Source: Raineya sp.
GTDB lineage: Bacteria; Bacteroidota; Bacteroidia; Cytophagales; Thermonemataceae
NCBI GenBank assembly: GCA_025454915.1
Contig: JALONN010000004.1
Span: forward strand, 62,001 to 126,000
Direction: 5' to 3'
DNA: 64,000 bases
Below the pieces are notes generated by a model. That model searched no databases. It was not told the origin of the DNA and saw nothing but the letters and a program-made list of their open reading frames with translations. Below, piece after piece: positions 1 to 9,341 of the stretch. Within the stretch, counting starts at the first letter, position 1; every line of letters begins with the position of its first letter. The position numbers and the translations under genes were made by a program.

Positions 1-1019
1 TTTCTATCTCTATGTATGTACTTACTGGTGCAAATAAACGTAATAATCGCTCCAATGAAGCTGCCATGAAGTACTTTCTACAAGGATCGTTTGCTACAGG
101 TATTTTCTTATTTGGTGTAGCTTTATTGTATGGTTCTACTGGCGGATTCTCTCTATCCAAAATACAAGAATATGTATCTAGTACTCCTAATATATCTCCA
201 ATGTTATATTTAGGATTGATGTTTACTTTAGTTGGAATGTTGTTTAAAGTTTCCATTGCTCCCTTCCATTTCTGGACGCCTGATGTCTATGATGGAGCTC
301 CTACACTTTTCACTACATTTATGTCTACTATTGTAAAAACAGCAGGTTTTGCAGCACTTTTCAAATTATTGTCTTCTTCTTTTGGCAATGTTTATGGTTA
401 CTGGCAAACAGGTTTTATTACATTATCAGCTTTAACTATTGTTGTAGGAAATTTAACAGCTGTTTACCAACAGAGTTTCAAGAGAATGATGGCATATTCC
501 AGTATTTCTCATGCTGGGTATTTGTTGTTAGCAGTTACAGCCTTTAACGAAAGAAGTTCTTCTGCTATCTTATTTTATTCATTATCCTACTCCCTAGCAA
601 CGGTTTGTGCTTTTGGCGTATTAATGCTTGTTTCGGCTAAAAACCATAACGAAGAGTATAATAGTTTTAATGGTTTAGCGAAATCTAACCCATTTTTAGC
701 ATTGGTCATGACGATTGCAATGCTTTCTTTGGCAGGTATTCCTTTAACATCAGGCTTCTTTGGCAAACTATGGATTTTTATTAGTGCTTTTGAAAGAGGG
801 ATGTATTGGGTAATGGTTATTGCAGCTTTAATGTCTGCTGTAGGCTTGTATTATTACTTTAAAGTAATCATTGCTATGTATTTAAAAGAGCCTCATAGCA
901 AAGAAACTGATACTAAAATAGAGGTACCTACACCCTACATCATTGCCCTTCTGATAGGAACTATTTTAACAGTTGTTTTAGGCTTATTACCTGATACTAT
1001 TTTTGGACTTCTTAAATAA
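1..1019 (+). CDS. nuoN: NADH-quinone oxidoreductase subunit N, 5'-truncated by the window edge
   Basis: This is a membrane proton-pumping subunit of respiratory complex I. The frame is open to the left edge and in-frame codons precede the first ATG at 12, giving S-I-S before MYVLTG. That matches the family's helix-end motif (L-S-x-x-YVLTG), so the ATG at 12 is internal and the true start lies outside the window. Visible hallmarks are KYFLQGSFATG, the lysine-containing FKVSIAPFHFWTPDVYDGAP helix and the FKRMMAYSSISHAGY segment shared with antiporter-like subunits. At least eight hydrophobic helices follow one another. The gene ends at a strong hairpin terminator, consistent with nuoN being the last gene of a nuo operon lying to the left. 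Confidence 0.95.
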   Translation, partial: SISMYVLTGANKRNNRSNEAAMKYFLQGSFATGIFLFGVALLYGSTGGFSLSKIQEYVSSTPNISPMLYLGLMFTLVGMLFKVSIAPFHFWTPDVYDGAPTLFTTFMSTIVKTAGFAALFKLLSSSFGNVYGYWQTGFITLSALTIVVGNLTAVYQQSFKRMMAYSSISHAGYLLLAVTAFNERSSSAILFYSLSYSLATVCAFGVLMLVSAKNHNEEYNSFNGLAKSNPFLALVMTIAMLSLAGIPLTSGFFGKLWIFISAFERGMYWVMVIAALMSAVGLYYYFKVIIAMYLKEPHSKETDTKIEVPTPYIIALLIGTILTVVLGLLPDTIFGLLK

Positions 1020-1040
1020 TAAAATACTTATAAAATTGAA

Positions 1041-1063
1041 AAAGCCCTGAAATTCAGGGCTTT
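1041..1063. terminator. Bidirectional intrinsic terminator between nuoN and the DUF2254 gene
   Basis: A perfect 10-bp stem (AAAGCCCTGA / TCAGGGCTTT) with a 3-nt loop is followed by TTTTCTTTTA rightward and preceded by A-rich sequence, so it can serve both convergent genes. The GCCCTGA stem recurs in three other terminators of the window. Confidence 0.85.
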
Positions 1064-1067
1064 TCTT

Positions 1068-2504
1068 TTATACTATAGTATCTTCTTTTACTTTCTTAAT
1101 TTCTTCTATATTATTGAGACATTTGCTCTTTAATAAACGAAGTTTGTCTTTATCAGGATTATCTTTGAGTTTCTCATATTGTTCTTCTATAGTTTGTATC
1201 GTTTTCAAGATAACTTTAAAGATTCGCATTAATTGTTCCTGACTATGTATGTGCTTTAAGTTGCCATTTTGATATTGATAGGCAAAATCGAGTCCTATTT
1301 CTAAAACCTCATCTGTTAGAACATCTAGGTAATCCAGTTTAGATGCAAAAGGTATCACTTTTCTAATTGTGTCTATTAGTCTTGCAGTTACTGCAAAATC
1401 ATTTTTACCATAATGATAAATTTGGTCAAAAGCCTGATTAACAACCCTATCAAAGCTAGCTTCATTCAAATATACCTTCTCTTCTTTCCATTTGGTAAAT
1501 CCAATAGATGGCATTCCAGCTTGCATAATTTCTCTGATAATTTCTCCAAGATAATCCAGACAGTTAATGGCTGTGGTAGGGTCATTGACTGCTGGAGAAA
1601 TAGCTTTGAGTGCAATATCTACAAGTTGGCGTAGCCCAAAATGAATATCCTGACGATAACTTCTAAATTTTCCAATATCAAATTGTTTTCTAATATAATC
1701 TTCTAAATGTTTTACATTAGTAATCGGAGAATTAAGGGCTATATAAGCTATTTCAGAATCTTTTTGAATAAAGCTACCTACATCATTAACCTGCTCAATA
1801 AAATCTATTTGAGCATACTGTTGAGTTATTTTTCGGAGTTTTTCGATATTAAGGCTTCTCAAATAGCCAAACGTTTCACTTTTGATTGCCATTTTATTGG
1901 TATGTAGAGGTCTTTCGGTGATTTCCTCCTGATGTTGCCAAGTTTTCTGAGCTATTTGCACCTCATGAAGTGTATGTAATGTAATCTTTCGAGTAATAGA
2001 TGCAGCATTGATACTTTCTGCAATGGTTACAATAAAATGAGGTAATATAATACCTATCAAACAAATGCACCCATAAATACCTAAATTAAGAATGGGTTTC
2101 ATCGAATCGGGTACTGCTGATTGTTCAGGGGGTATGGCATCAATGAGCCAAAATTTCAATAACAAACAATATACCACCCAGCCCAAAAATATACCCAAAG
2201 TAATTTGGGTATAAGGATTATTAGATAGAAAGTACCGAAGAATACGAGGAGAAAATTGTGTTGATGCTAATTGCAATGCAACAATAGTAATTGAATATAC
2301 AGTGGCTACAATACTTGCAAGTAAGCTTGAAAGCAGATTAAGGGCATCTATATAGCCTGCCTTATCAGTTTTAATAAGGAAATCGGCTTTTGTAGTAAAA
2401 GTAAGTACTACTGTAAAAATAAGAACAATATAAATTACTTTAAACGAATTTGCCTTAAAAAGCCCAATAGCATCTTTAAAGGCTTCTTTATTTTTGAGGC
2501 TCAT
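1068..2504 (-). CDS. DUF2254 family membrane protein
   Basis: This is a 478-residue predicted inner-membrane protein. It has four N-terminal hydrophobic segments (about residues 22-42, 56-80, 100-122, 142-165), then a soluble domain of about 310 residues. The stretch STQFSPRILRYF after the second helix and the motifs DIHFGLRQLVDIALKAISPA and VNDPTTAINCLDYL are typical of DUF2254. The biochemical role of the family is unknown. The C-terminal 60 residues are lysine-rich and probably helical. It is the last gene of a probable leftward group with the small membrane protein and the dioxygenase, 28 bp after the former. Family call is firm; function is not. Confidence 0.85.
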   Translation of the reverse strand: MSLKNKEAFKDAIGLFKANSFKVIYIVLIFTVVLTFTTKADFLIKTDKAGYIDALNLLSSLLASIVATVYSITIVALQLASTQFSPRILRYFLSNNPYTQITLGIFLGWVVYCLLLKFWLIDAIPPEQSAVPDSMKPILNLGIYGCICLIGIILPHFIVTIAESINAASITRKITLHTLHEVQIAQKTWQHQEEITERPLHTNKMAIKSETFGYLRSLNIEKLRKITQQYAQIDFIEQVNDVGSFIQKDSEIAYIALNSPITNVKHLEDYIRKQFDIGKFRSYRQDIHFGLRQLVDIALKAISPAVNDPTTAINCLDYLGEIIREIMQAGMPSIGFTKWKEEKVYLNEASFDRVVNQAFDQIYHYGKNDFAVTARLIDTIRKVIPFASKLDYLDVLTDEVLEIGLDFAYQYQNGNLKHIHSQEQLMRIFKVILKTIQTIEEQYEKLKDNPDKDKLRLLKSKCLNNIEEIKKVKEDTIV

Positions 2505-2532
2505 ATTTTTGTTTATGCTTGTTTAGAAAGCA

Positions 2533-2832
2533 CTAATCTTTGAGTTTTTTTACCAATTCTGCCACCTGCTTTGCCAAATCATCATTGTTATTATGAGGTT
2601 TTAAAGCTAGTAAGTCTTTGTCTAAACTTGTGATAATTTGTTCTAAATTTTCTACACGTTGCTTTAAAGCTTCGTTTTCTTTGGAGACTTGTTTTAGTAT
2701 GTCCAAATCCTTATCAGAAACTTCTTTTTTATTTATTTCCATTTGCTTGATTTTCACATAATATCCACCTAAAATAGCAATGATAGGGATTGACAAAGCG
2801 AGTATTGCAGGAATATTCATATTTTTTGACAT
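2533..2832 (-). CDS. Small membrane protein with coiled coil (PspB-like topology)
   Basis: This 99-residue protein has one hydrophobic segment near the N terminus (about residues 8-26) and a charged, heptad-patterned helix from about 40 to 75 (KENEALKQRVENLEQIITSL), ending in a lysine-rich tail. The arrangement, an N-terminal anchor and cytosolic coiled coil, resembles the phage-shock protein PspB, but identity is too low to assign that role. It lies 34 bp downstream of the dioxygenase gene and 28 bp upstream of the DUF2254 gene, so the three are probably co-transcribed. Its function is unknown. Confidence 0.7.
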   Translation of the reverse strand: MSKNMNIPAILALSIPIIAILGGYYVKIKQMEINKKEVSDKDLDILKQVSKENEALKQRVENLEQIITSLDKDLLALKPHNNNDDLAKQVAELVKKLKD

Positions 2833-2866
2833 TTATAACTAAAACATTCTCTAAAATATTAATTAT

Positions 2867-3397
2867 TTACTGTTTAACTATTTTCGCTGGCACTTGTAAA
2901 ACATGCCCACACTTACTGCACTTGTGTAATGCTGTATTATTATTAAACTTTGCAAACGTTTCGGGGAGTTGTTTTTCGATATTGGTAAGTTTAAAATACT
3001 CATCATAGAGTTTATTACCACAATTATCACAATACCATTGGAAACCATCTGTATCTTGAGGTTTACGACGTTCTTCTATAACAAGTCCTACTGTACCTGC
3101 TGGGCGTTGAGGAGAATGAGGTATTTTGGCATTAAGCAGATATATTTCACCTTCTTTAATTTCTATATCTTTAAACTCTCCATTCTCAACAATTTTCAGT
3201 ACCATATCACCTTTTACCTGATAGAAAAACTCAGGTGTTTCGTTGTAATGATAATCTTTTCTAAGATTAGGACCACCCACTACCATTACAATCATATCAC
3301 CACCAGGATACACTTCTTTATTACAAACAGGTGGTTGTAGAGAATTTTTATTCTCTTCTATCCATTTTACCAGATTATGAACATTAATTTTAGTCAT
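2867..3397 (-). CDS. nbaC: 3-hydroxyanthranilate 3,4-dioxygenase
   Basis: This 176-residue cupin dioxygenase (EC 1.13.11.6) opens the ring of 3-hydroxyanthranilate to give the quinolinate precursor in the kynurenine route to NAD. The iron ligands expected for the family are visible as H50, E56 and H94. The C-terminal rubredoxin-like site has both CxxC pairs (C123/C126 and C160/C163), as in bacterial enzymes that carry a second iron. Length is normal. No other kynurenine-pathway gene lies in the window, so the rest of the pathway must be elsewhere. It is first in a leftward group with two membrane-protein genes. Confidence 0.95.
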   Translation of the reverse strand: MTKINVHNLVKWIEENKNSLQPPVCNKEVYPGGDMIVMVVGGPNLRKDYHYNETPEFFYQVKGDMVLKIVENGEFKDIEIKEGEIYLLNAKIPHSPQRPAGTVGLVIEERRKPQDTDGFQWYCDNCGNKLYDEYFKLTNIEKQLPETFAKFNNNTALHKCSKCGHVLQVPAKIVKQ

Positions 3398-3451
3398 TTT
3401 CTTGTCGTTTTATCAGAGTCTAAAAATAAGAAAATGCTTTATATTTTGAAA

Positions 3452-5311
3452 CTATTTTTCTTCTGTAAGTTTAGTATTTCCTAAAGTTCTTCTTCCCTCT
3501 TTTTTCTTGGTATTATCTTCAGGTTTTTTGGATTGTTTGCTGATATCTCCAGATGTTTTATCAGATTTTGGGGTATTTTCCTTATTCACTGTAACCTTCA
3601 GGCTAGGTTTGGGAACATCCAGAATATTTTTTCTTGTCGGTCTGTATTCATCTTTCCATAAAAATCCAGGGAGACGTTTACTTCCTTCTTGCAACTGGTG
3701 TGGAGGAATTAAATCTCCATTAACCTGATTATAAAATGTGACATCTGAGAGCTCCTTACCCAGTTCAAATTCTGCTTTTACACTTCCACAGATAATTTTA
3801 TACATTCCTATCAGACTTTTATCTTCTTTGAGTTGAAAATAAATAGTTTCTGCATTTCCTGTTACAAATACTTTATCCATTTTACCATCTTTAAGTAAAG
3901 CATCTATATACTTACCTTTCATTTGGTTATAATTTCCTACACTATCTTTAGAAATAACAAAAGCATTTTCTCTCAAAAGTATCTTATGAGGTTTATTATT
4001 TTTATTGAGTATATCCAAGGAGTCAGCTGATACCTGATTACCAGCATTCCACATAACAGGCTCTTTGTAGAAACGAACAACAGAGTCTTTCATATTATAT
4101 ACCAACGAATCGCAGATACCTTGTAAGTCACTTTTATAAATTTTAGCATTATGATATGCAAAAAGCATTTTAGGCTCTTTAGCTTCTCGAAGGCTATCTT
4201 CTTTTGTTTGTTTTTCGTTTTTGTCTCTCATTCTTGAACCTACAGAAACAAGTGTATCAGCAACAACCCAAAGAGTATCTTTGTCTTCATCAATCATACG
4301 CATATATGCCCGCCCGCCATAAAAACGACTTATCCCCTGTTTTCCGTTAAATTTTCCTTCTTGTGCATTGATAAGGATATTATCTTTTTTAGAAAATATT
4401 TCTGCATTACCTTTAGCATACCCCGATTTTTGTACTTGGTCATAATCCAAAATATCTCCTTTAAAACGATACTCTGCATTCTCTACTACATTTTTCTTTC
4501 CTTTCAGCTTTGATTTTTTTGTTTTGGTATTAAACTCGCCCTCATCAGATTCTATCACTCCATCACTAGTCGTTATTTTAGCATTTTTTCCTTTCCAATT
4601 CATCAATTTGCTTCCATCATTGTATTGGAGTGTATCACTAGCTATTTCATAGGATTGTCCATCGTCAGTAGCTCCTTTTGCCTTCACATTCTTTCGAGCA
4701 AATAAGTTTTTTGTACCTGTGTCATAAGAACCTGATTCGCTAGAAAGCTGATTTTTCCCATCTGTCATGGTTCCATTGCCAAAGTAATAAGCAATTTTAG
4801 AATTGATATTATAATCTATAGCTGGAGCCCGAAGGTTGGTTTGGTCTTTTGTAAAATTAGCATCTCCTCTTGCCATCAGTGTACCCGAATTGGCATCAAA
4901 ATCCATAGTTTTTGCTGAAATTGTAGAAGCTCCTTCTTCGGCAATCTGAACGTTTCCCATTGCTTTTACAAAGTTTTTTCGGGGATAAAAATATGCTGAA
5001 TCACAGAAAATAAAACGATTACCTTGTTTAAAAGTAATATTTCGACCTATAACTCTCACTAAACTATCCCCTCCTATTACTTCTCCATAACTTGCACCAC
5101 TCAAAAGCTCAATCAAATCTCCTTTTTCATATTTTACAGTATCATAAGGAAGTTTTTGATAGCGAAAAGTATCTTTTTCTATTACACTTTCAGGTTTGCG
5201 TTGTTTCTTATTCGTTTTTATTTTTTGAGCAAACAGAAGTGACTCTGATAACCCCAAGCAAAAGATTATCAACAATATATATCTTATAAAACTATTTATC
5301 TGATTTTTCAT
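3452..5311 (-). CDS. OstA-like (LptA/LptD N-terminal-like) envelope protein
   Basis: This is a secreted protein of 619 residues. The reading frame is open to an ATG at 5374, but the ATG at 5311 gives a clean signal peptide (MKNQINSFIRYILLIIFCLG... ending near LLFAQ), and a promoter (5345-5375) lies between the two, so 5311 is chosen. The body is built of repeated beta-strand units (GNAEIF, AQEGKFNG, ARGDANFTKD, SDTLQYNDGSK) characteristic of OstA/LptA folds, which carry LPS across the periplasm. In Bacteroidota this long OstA-like protein is common; its exact part in LPS export is inferred from the fold. A lysine/proline-rich tail of about 60 residues closes the protein. Confidence 0.85.
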   Translation of the reverse strand: MKNQINSFIRYILLIIFCLGLSESLLFAQKIKTNKKQRKPESVIEKDTFRYQKLPYDTVKYEKGDLIELLSGASYGEVIGGDSLVRVIGRNITFKQGNRFIFCDSAYFYPRKNFVKAMGNVQIAEEGASTISAKTMDFDANSGTLMARGDANFTKDQTNLRAPAIDYNINSKIAYYFGNGTMTDGKNQLSSESGSYDTGTKNLFARKNVKAKGATDDGQSYEIASDTLQYNDGSKLMNWKGKNAKITTSDGVIESDEGEFNTKTKKSKLKGKKNVVENAEYRFKGDILDYDQVQKSGYAKGNAEIFSKKDNILINAQEGKFNGKQGISRFYGGRAYMRMIDEDKDTLWVVADTLVSVGSRMRDKNEKQTKEDSLREAKEPKMLFAYHNAKIYKSDLQGICDSLVYNMKDSVVRFYKEPVMWNAGNQVSADSLDILNKNNKPHKILLRENAFVISKDSVGNYNQMKGKYIDALLKDGKMDKVFVTGNAETIYFQLKEDKSLIGMYKIICGSVKAEFELGKELSDVTFYNQVNGDLIPPHQLQEGSKRLPGFLWKDEYRPTRKNILDVPKPSLKVTVNKENTPKSDKTSGDISKQSKKPEDNTKKKEGRRTLGNTKLTEEK

Positions 5312-5344
5312 GTAAACCCAAAGAGCAAAAACATTACCAAAATG

Positions 5345-5375
5345 CAAAAGTACAAATACTATTTGGCTTGTCAAA
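5345..5375 (-). promoter_or_regulatory. Bacteroidota-type promoter for the OstA-like gene
   Basis: On the minus strand TTTG (5372-5375) is followed after exactly 19 nt by TACTTTTG (5345-5352), matching the Bacteroidota -33/-7 consensus. It starts a leader of roughly 25-30 nt before the ATG at 5311 and overlaps the 3' end of aat. Confidence 0.6.
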
Positions 5376-5377
5376 AG

Positions 5378-6070
5378 TTAGTTTGTAAGTAATACTCCCC
5401 AGTTTCCTTGTAAAGTTTCTTTTTGTAATGATTTTTTGAGTGTTTCTAAGAATTTTTTTCGGGGTATATACTCAGCTCCAAGACTTTCTAGGTGGTCAGT
5501 GTGTACCTGACAGTCTATCAGACTAAAACCTTTCTTTTCCAAAGCTTTTACCAATGTAATAAAACCATATTTAGAAGCATTACTTACCTTTGCAAACATA
5601 GATTCCCCAAAAAAACTATCTCCCAGTGAAAGTCCATAAAGCCCCCCCACTAAAACTCCTGATTGCCAGACTTCTACTGAATGAACAACTCCCTTCTGAT
5701 GTAAGGAATAATAAGCAGCCACCATGTCATCTGTAATCCATGTACCTTTTTGTCCTTCTCTTTTTATCTTTTTACAGTTTAAAATTACTTGTTCAAAATC
5801 TTTGTCAAAAGTTACCTCAAAAGCATTTTTACGCAACAGTTGTTGCATACTTTTAGATATTTTAATATTTGAGGGATACAAAACAAAACGAGGGTCAGGT
5901 GACCACCAAATAATTGGTTCACCATCCGAAAACCAAGGAAAAATACCTGACTGATAAGCCAATAACAATCGCTCTTCCGATAAATCGCCTCCTATAGCTA
6001 CTACTCCTTCAGAACTTGCTCTGATAACAGGGGGAAAATATAATTCGTCTCCAAGAAAATAATAAGACAT
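5378..6070 (-). CDS. aat: Leucyl/phenylalanyl-tRNA--protein transferase
   Basis: This 230-residue cytosolic enzyme transfers Leu or Phe from tRNA to proteins with basic N termini, marking them for ClpAP degradation by the N-end rule. Family motifs are clear: the N-terminal FPPV, GGDLSEERLLLAY, SGIFPWFSDGEPIIWWSPDPR, the FGESMF segment and LIDCQVHTDHLESLGA. Length is normal for the family. Its stop codon lies inside the OstA promoter region, so the downstream gene probably has its own transcription. The intergenic region on its 5' side separates it from the divergent response-regulator gene. Confidence 0.96.
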   Translation of the reverse strand: MSYYFLGDELYFPPVIRASSEGVVAIGGDLSEERLLLAYQSGIFPWFSDGEPIIWWSPDPRFVLYPSNIKISKSMQQLLRKNAFEVTFDKDFEQVILNCKKIKREGQKGTWITDDMVAAYYSLHQKGVVHSVEVWQSGVLVGGLYGLSLGDSFFGESMFAKVSNASKYGFITLVKALEKKGFSLIDCQVHTDHLESLGAEYIPRKKFLETLKKSLQKETLQGNWGVLLTN

Positions 6071-6217
6071 TGAATACCACTATTTATAGACTATTTCAAA
6101 GGTTGAATATATCACTTATTTTATAAAAACTTACATGATAGTTCTTCCAATTTATGACTTAAATATAAACTGAATGTTAAGTTTCTGCAAAAAATTTTTT
6201 TCAAGTGATTTTATACT

Positions 6218-6225
6218 TAATTTTG
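6218..6225 (+). promoter_or_regulatory. Probable -7 element (TAATTTTG) of the two-component operon
   Basis: TAATTTTG matches TAnnTTTG and lies 18 nt before the chosen ATG at 6244. No clear TTTG is seen at the -33 position, so this may need an activator or be a weak site. It argues against a start at the upstream in-frame ATG (6205). Confidence 0.4.
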
Positions 6226-6243
6226 TTCTCAAATTATATTTCT

Positions 6244-6936
6244 ATGAGTTTAAAACCTACCCAACGCATTCTTATAGCAGATGACGACCAAGATATCGTT
6301 GAGATGCTGCAATATAATCTTAAAAAGGAAGGTTATGAGGTAAAAACAGCTCAAAATGGAAAAGATGCCGTAGAAAAAGCTATTACTTTTCAGCCCAATC
6401 TTATTTTGATGGATATTATGATGCCTCAATTAGATGGAATAGAAGCTAGTAGGATTATCAAAGAAACGGCAGAACTAGCAGAAACATATATTATTTTTCT
6501 TACAGCACGCTCAGAAGAATACTCAGAAGTGGCTGCTTTTGATATTGGTGCTGACGATTATATTGTAAAGCCTATCAAGCCCAGAGCATTGATGAGTCGT
6601 ATTTCGGCAATATTTAGAAGAGAAAACAAAAAAACTAAATCTGAAGATTCGATTACGATTAGCGATTTAGTCATTGATAGAAAAAGTTATACTGTAACTC
6701 AAAACGACCAAGTTTTTGAAATGCCTCGTAAAGAATTTGAGCTTCTATACTTTTTAGCTCAAAATCCGGAAAGAGTTTATTCAAGAGATGACTTATTGCA
6801 AAGTATTTGGGGTACAGATGTATATGTACTTGCAAGAACTGTGGATGTTCATATCCGAAAATTGAGAGAAAAATTAGGTGAAGGCTACATCAAAACCGTA
6901 AAAGGTGTAGGCTATAAGTTTTCTAATAATGACTAA
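6244..6936 (+). CDS. OmpR/PhoB-family response regulator
   Basis: This 231-residue DNA-binding response regulator has a receiver domain (about 7-125) with acidic pocket D13/D14, phospho-acceptor D57 (LILMDIMMP), T87 and K109 (YIVKP). The C-terminal winged-helix effector domain (about 135-228) includes the EFELLYFLAQNP and TVDVHIRKLREKLG motifs and ends GVGYKF. The ATG at 6244 is preferred over 6205 because the upstream extension is hydrophobic and precedes the likely promoter element. The histidine kinase gene starts 3 bp after its stop, so the two form a cognate pair. The target genes cannot be read from the window. Confidence 0.93.
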   Translation: MSLKPTQRILIADDDQDIVEMLQYNLKKEGYEVKTAQNGKDAVEKAITFQPNLILMDIMMPQLDGIEASRIIKETAELAETYIIFLTARSEEYSEVAAFDIGADDYIVKPIKPRALMSRISAIFRRENKKTKSEDSITISDLVIDRKSYTVTQNDQVFEMPRKEFELLYFLAQNPERVYSRDDLLQSIWGTDVYVLARTVDVHIRKLREKLGEGYIKTVKGVGYKFSNND

Positions 6937-6939
6937 GCA

Positions 6940-8031
6940 ATGAATTGGAAGTCTAAGATTTTACCTTTTTCGTTAGCCATTTCCGTAGCAACCATTACTA
7001 CACTATTTTTATCGTTATTTGAAGTTGTTTGGTGGTTGTTACTCATTAATTTTTTACTCTCTTTTGCCACTTGTTTTATATTATTTGTTGCTGCATTAGA
7101 ATTTTTAGTTTTCCGAGAGATTAACGAGATTTACAATTCTTTTGCAAAAATAAGAAAGAAAGACTTTAAAATCACCAAACATCGACTTTCTACATTGGCA
7201 ACCAGCCCTTTAGAGCAACTCAATGCAGAGCTTTATGATTATGCTTCTAAAAAGCAACAAGAAATCGACTATCTAGTTCAGTTAGAGGCTTTTAGAAGAG
7301 AGTTTATTGCTGATGTTTCTCATGAATTAAAAACTCCCATTTTTGCTGCACAAGGCTTCATTCATACTCTGATTGATGGGGCTGTGGAAGACCCTGAGGT
7401 AAGAGACAAATTTTTACAGAAAGCTGCCAAAAGCTTGGATGGTTTAGACCATTTGGTTCAGGACCTTATCACACTTTCTCAGATGGAAATAGGTGTAATT
7501 ACCATGCAGTTTCGAGAAACACATCTCAATTTAATTCTGGAAGAAGTTTTTGAGCAGTTGGAAGAAAAAGCTTTTGAACGCCAGATTTCTTTAGAAATAG
7601 ATGAAAGAACAAGTACTGAGTGTGTCGTGTGGGCTGATCCCTCCCGTATCAAACAGGTTTTGATTAATTTGGTTGAAAATGGAATTAAATATGGTAAAGA
7701 TGGTGGTTTGGTAAGAGTCTGGCTTTTACAAACACAAGATTACTGTATTATTGAGGTAGAAGACAATGGTTCTGGTATTCCGAAAAGACACCTGACCAGA
7801 ATTTTTGAGCGTTTTTATAGAGTCGAAAAAAGTCGTTCTAAAGAAAAAGGTGGTAGCGGGCTAGGATTAGCTATTGTAAAACAGATTGTAGAAGCTCATG
7901 AAGGCAAAATTGATGTTGAAAGCAAGCTGGAAAGAGGTACTACTTTCCGTGTTCAGCTCAAACGTTTTCCTTCAGCAGCACTTAAAGGGCAACAAATACC
8001 AGAAGAAAAAGCTAAATTGGCTTCCAAATAA
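6940..8031 (+). CDS. Membrane sensor histidine kinase (PhoR-like)
   Basis: This 363-residue kinase has two N-terminal transmembrane helices (about 8-28 and 31-57) with almost no periplasmic loop, a short linker, then HisKA with H128 in FIADVSHELKTPI. The HATPase_c domain shows the N box (VENGIKYG near 245), G1 (VEDNGSGIP near 275), F box (RIFERFYRVEKSRS) and G2 (GGSGLGLAIV near 305). The lack of an extracytoplasmic sensor domain suggests it senses within or through the membrane or by a partner protein. It is coupled to the response regulator upstream, and hemW starts 5 bp after its stop. Confidence 0.93.
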   Translation: MNWKSKILPFSLAISVATITTLFLSLFEVVWWLLLINFLLSFATCFILFVAALEFLVFREINEIYNSFAKIRKKDFKITKHRLSTLATSPLEQLNAELYDYASKKQQEIDYLVQLEAFRREFIADVSHELKTPIFAAQGFIHTLIDGAVEDPEVRDKFLQKAAKSLDGLDHLVQDLITLSQMEIGVITMQFRETHLNLILEEVFEQLEEKAFERQISLEIDERTSTECVVWADPSRIKQVLINLVENGIKYGKDGGLVRVWLLQTQDYCIIEVEDNGSGIPKRHLTRIFERFYRVEKSRSKEKGGSGLGLAIVKQIVEAHEGKIDVESKLERGTTFRVQLKRFPSAALKGQQIPEEKAKLASK

Positions 8032-8036
8032 CTTTT

Positions 8037-9167
8037 ATGTCTGCTCTTTATATTCACATTCCTTTTTGTAAACAAGCTTGTTTTTACTGCGATTTTCATT
8101 TCAGTACCAATACTTCTTTAAAGTCCGAATTGGTAGTTGCTATTTGTCAAGAAATCCATTTTCAAAAAGATTATTTGAAAGAAAAACACCTTAATTCTAT
8201 TTATTTTGGAGGTGGTACACCCTCTTTACTTTCTCCAAAAGAACTTGAACAGATTTTTGAAGCTATTGCAAGACATTATACTTGGAATCAGGACACCGAA
8301 ATTACACTAGAAGCTAATCCTGATGATTTGAATATTACCAACATTCAAAATTTTAAACAATTAGGTGTTAATAGATTAAGTATTGGCATTCAGAGTTTTA
8401 ACGAAAATCATTTACAATTTCTACATAGAGTCCATAATAGCCAAGAAGCAGAAAATTGCGTTTATATAGCTCAGAATCAAGGTATCTCTAATATTAGTAT
8501 TGATTTAATTTATGCGATTCCCGCTGATAATCATCAGATTTGGGAAAAAGACCTAGTCAAAGCTATTGAACTAGGAGTATCTCATATTTCTGCTTATAGC
8601 CTTACTATTGAACCTAAAACCGTTTTTGGGAGTCGTTCACAAAAAGGCTTAATGCCTCCTATTGATGATGGTTTTGCTGCTGAACAGTTTCAAATACTGA
8701 TGGATACTCTTCAAAGCCATCATTTTGAACATTATGAAATTTCAAATTTTGCAAAAAATGGAGAATATTCTCGTCATAATAGCAATTATTGGAAAGATGG
8801 TGAATATTTAGGTATTGGTCCTTCTGCACATTCGTACAACCATATTTCAAGGCAATATAATATTAGCAACAATAGCAAATATATTGAAAGCATTGGAAAT
8901 CAAATTATTCCATGTGATATAGAAACGCTTTCATGGCAGGACAGACTAAACGACTATTTACTCACAGGACTCCGAACCCAATGGGGCTGTACTTGGGAAA
9001 GAATTTATCAAATAGATACTCAACAAATATTTAAAAATTCTCAGCAAAATACCTTTGAGAAATACGTATCTCAGGGTTTATTAGAGAATAATCTATATGG
9101 ATTTAAGCTAACAACAAAAGGTAAGTTTTTTGCTGACCAAATAGCCTCCGATTTATTCTTAGTGTAG
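8037..9167 (+). CDS. hemW: Radical SAM heme chaperone HemW
   Basis: This 376-residue protein resembles oxygen-independent coproporphyrinogen III oxidase. The radical-SAM cluster motif is C11-x3-C15-x2-C18, followed by D19-F20. A Phe at position 20, where true HemN has a fourth Cys, marks the HemW branch, which inserts heme into target proteins. Other motifs are YFGGGTPSLL, ITLEANPDD, RLSIGIQSF and HYEISNFAK. The C-terminal HemN domain is present. It follows the two-component pair by 5 bp and probably shares its transcript, a link that may be only positional. Confidence 0.92.
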   Translation: MSALYIHIPFCKQACFYCDFHFSTNTSLKSELVVAICQEIHFQKDYLKEKHLNSIYFGGGTPSLLSPKELEQIFEAIARHYTWNQDTEITLEANPDDLNITNIQNFKQLGVNRLSIGIQSFNENHLQFLHRVHNSQEAENCVYIAQNQGISNISIDLIYAIPADNHQIWEKDLVKAIELGVSHISAYSLTIEPKTVFGSRSQKGLMPPIDDGFAAEQFQILMDTLQSHHFEHYEISNFAKNGEYSRHNSNYWKDGEYLGIGPSAHSYNHISRQYNISNNSKYIESIGNQIIPCDIETLSWQDRLNDYLLTGLRTQWGCTWERIYQIDTQQIFKNSQQNTFEKYVSQGLLENNLYGFKLTTKGKFFADQIASDLFLV

Positions 9168-9184
9168 AGCACTGTCTAACAAAC

Positions 9185-9208
9185 ACTTATACTAAAATAA
9201 GTATAAGT
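9185..9208. repeat. Perfect 9-bp inverted repeat upstream of nuoG
   Basis: The arms are ACTTATACT and AGTATAAGT, separated by 6 nt. The repeat lies just upstream of two TAnnTTTG-like elements (9218-9225 and 9227-9234), about where a -33 box would sit. It is AT-rich with no T-tract, so an operator is likelier than a terminator. No regulator can be named. Confidence 0.4.
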
Positions 9209-9341
9209 AAACAAAACTAATTTTGGTATTTTTGCCTATCTTATTTAAATTCACAAAAGTTTTAAACACTTTCTCTTCTCAAACGTTTTGATATGTGAGA
9301 TAAGTGCATTTATTTTGCAATCATTCAAAATAGAAATACGA

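Noticed and set aside
12..1019. nuoN as a complete gene starting at the ATG at 12
   Set aside because: Open codons before it fit the conserved sequence, and the family is about 450-500 residues long, so the start is outside the window.
8037..9167. HemN-type coproporphyrinogen oxidase
   Set aside because: The position after the third cluster Cys-x is Phe, not Cys, which is the HemW pattern.
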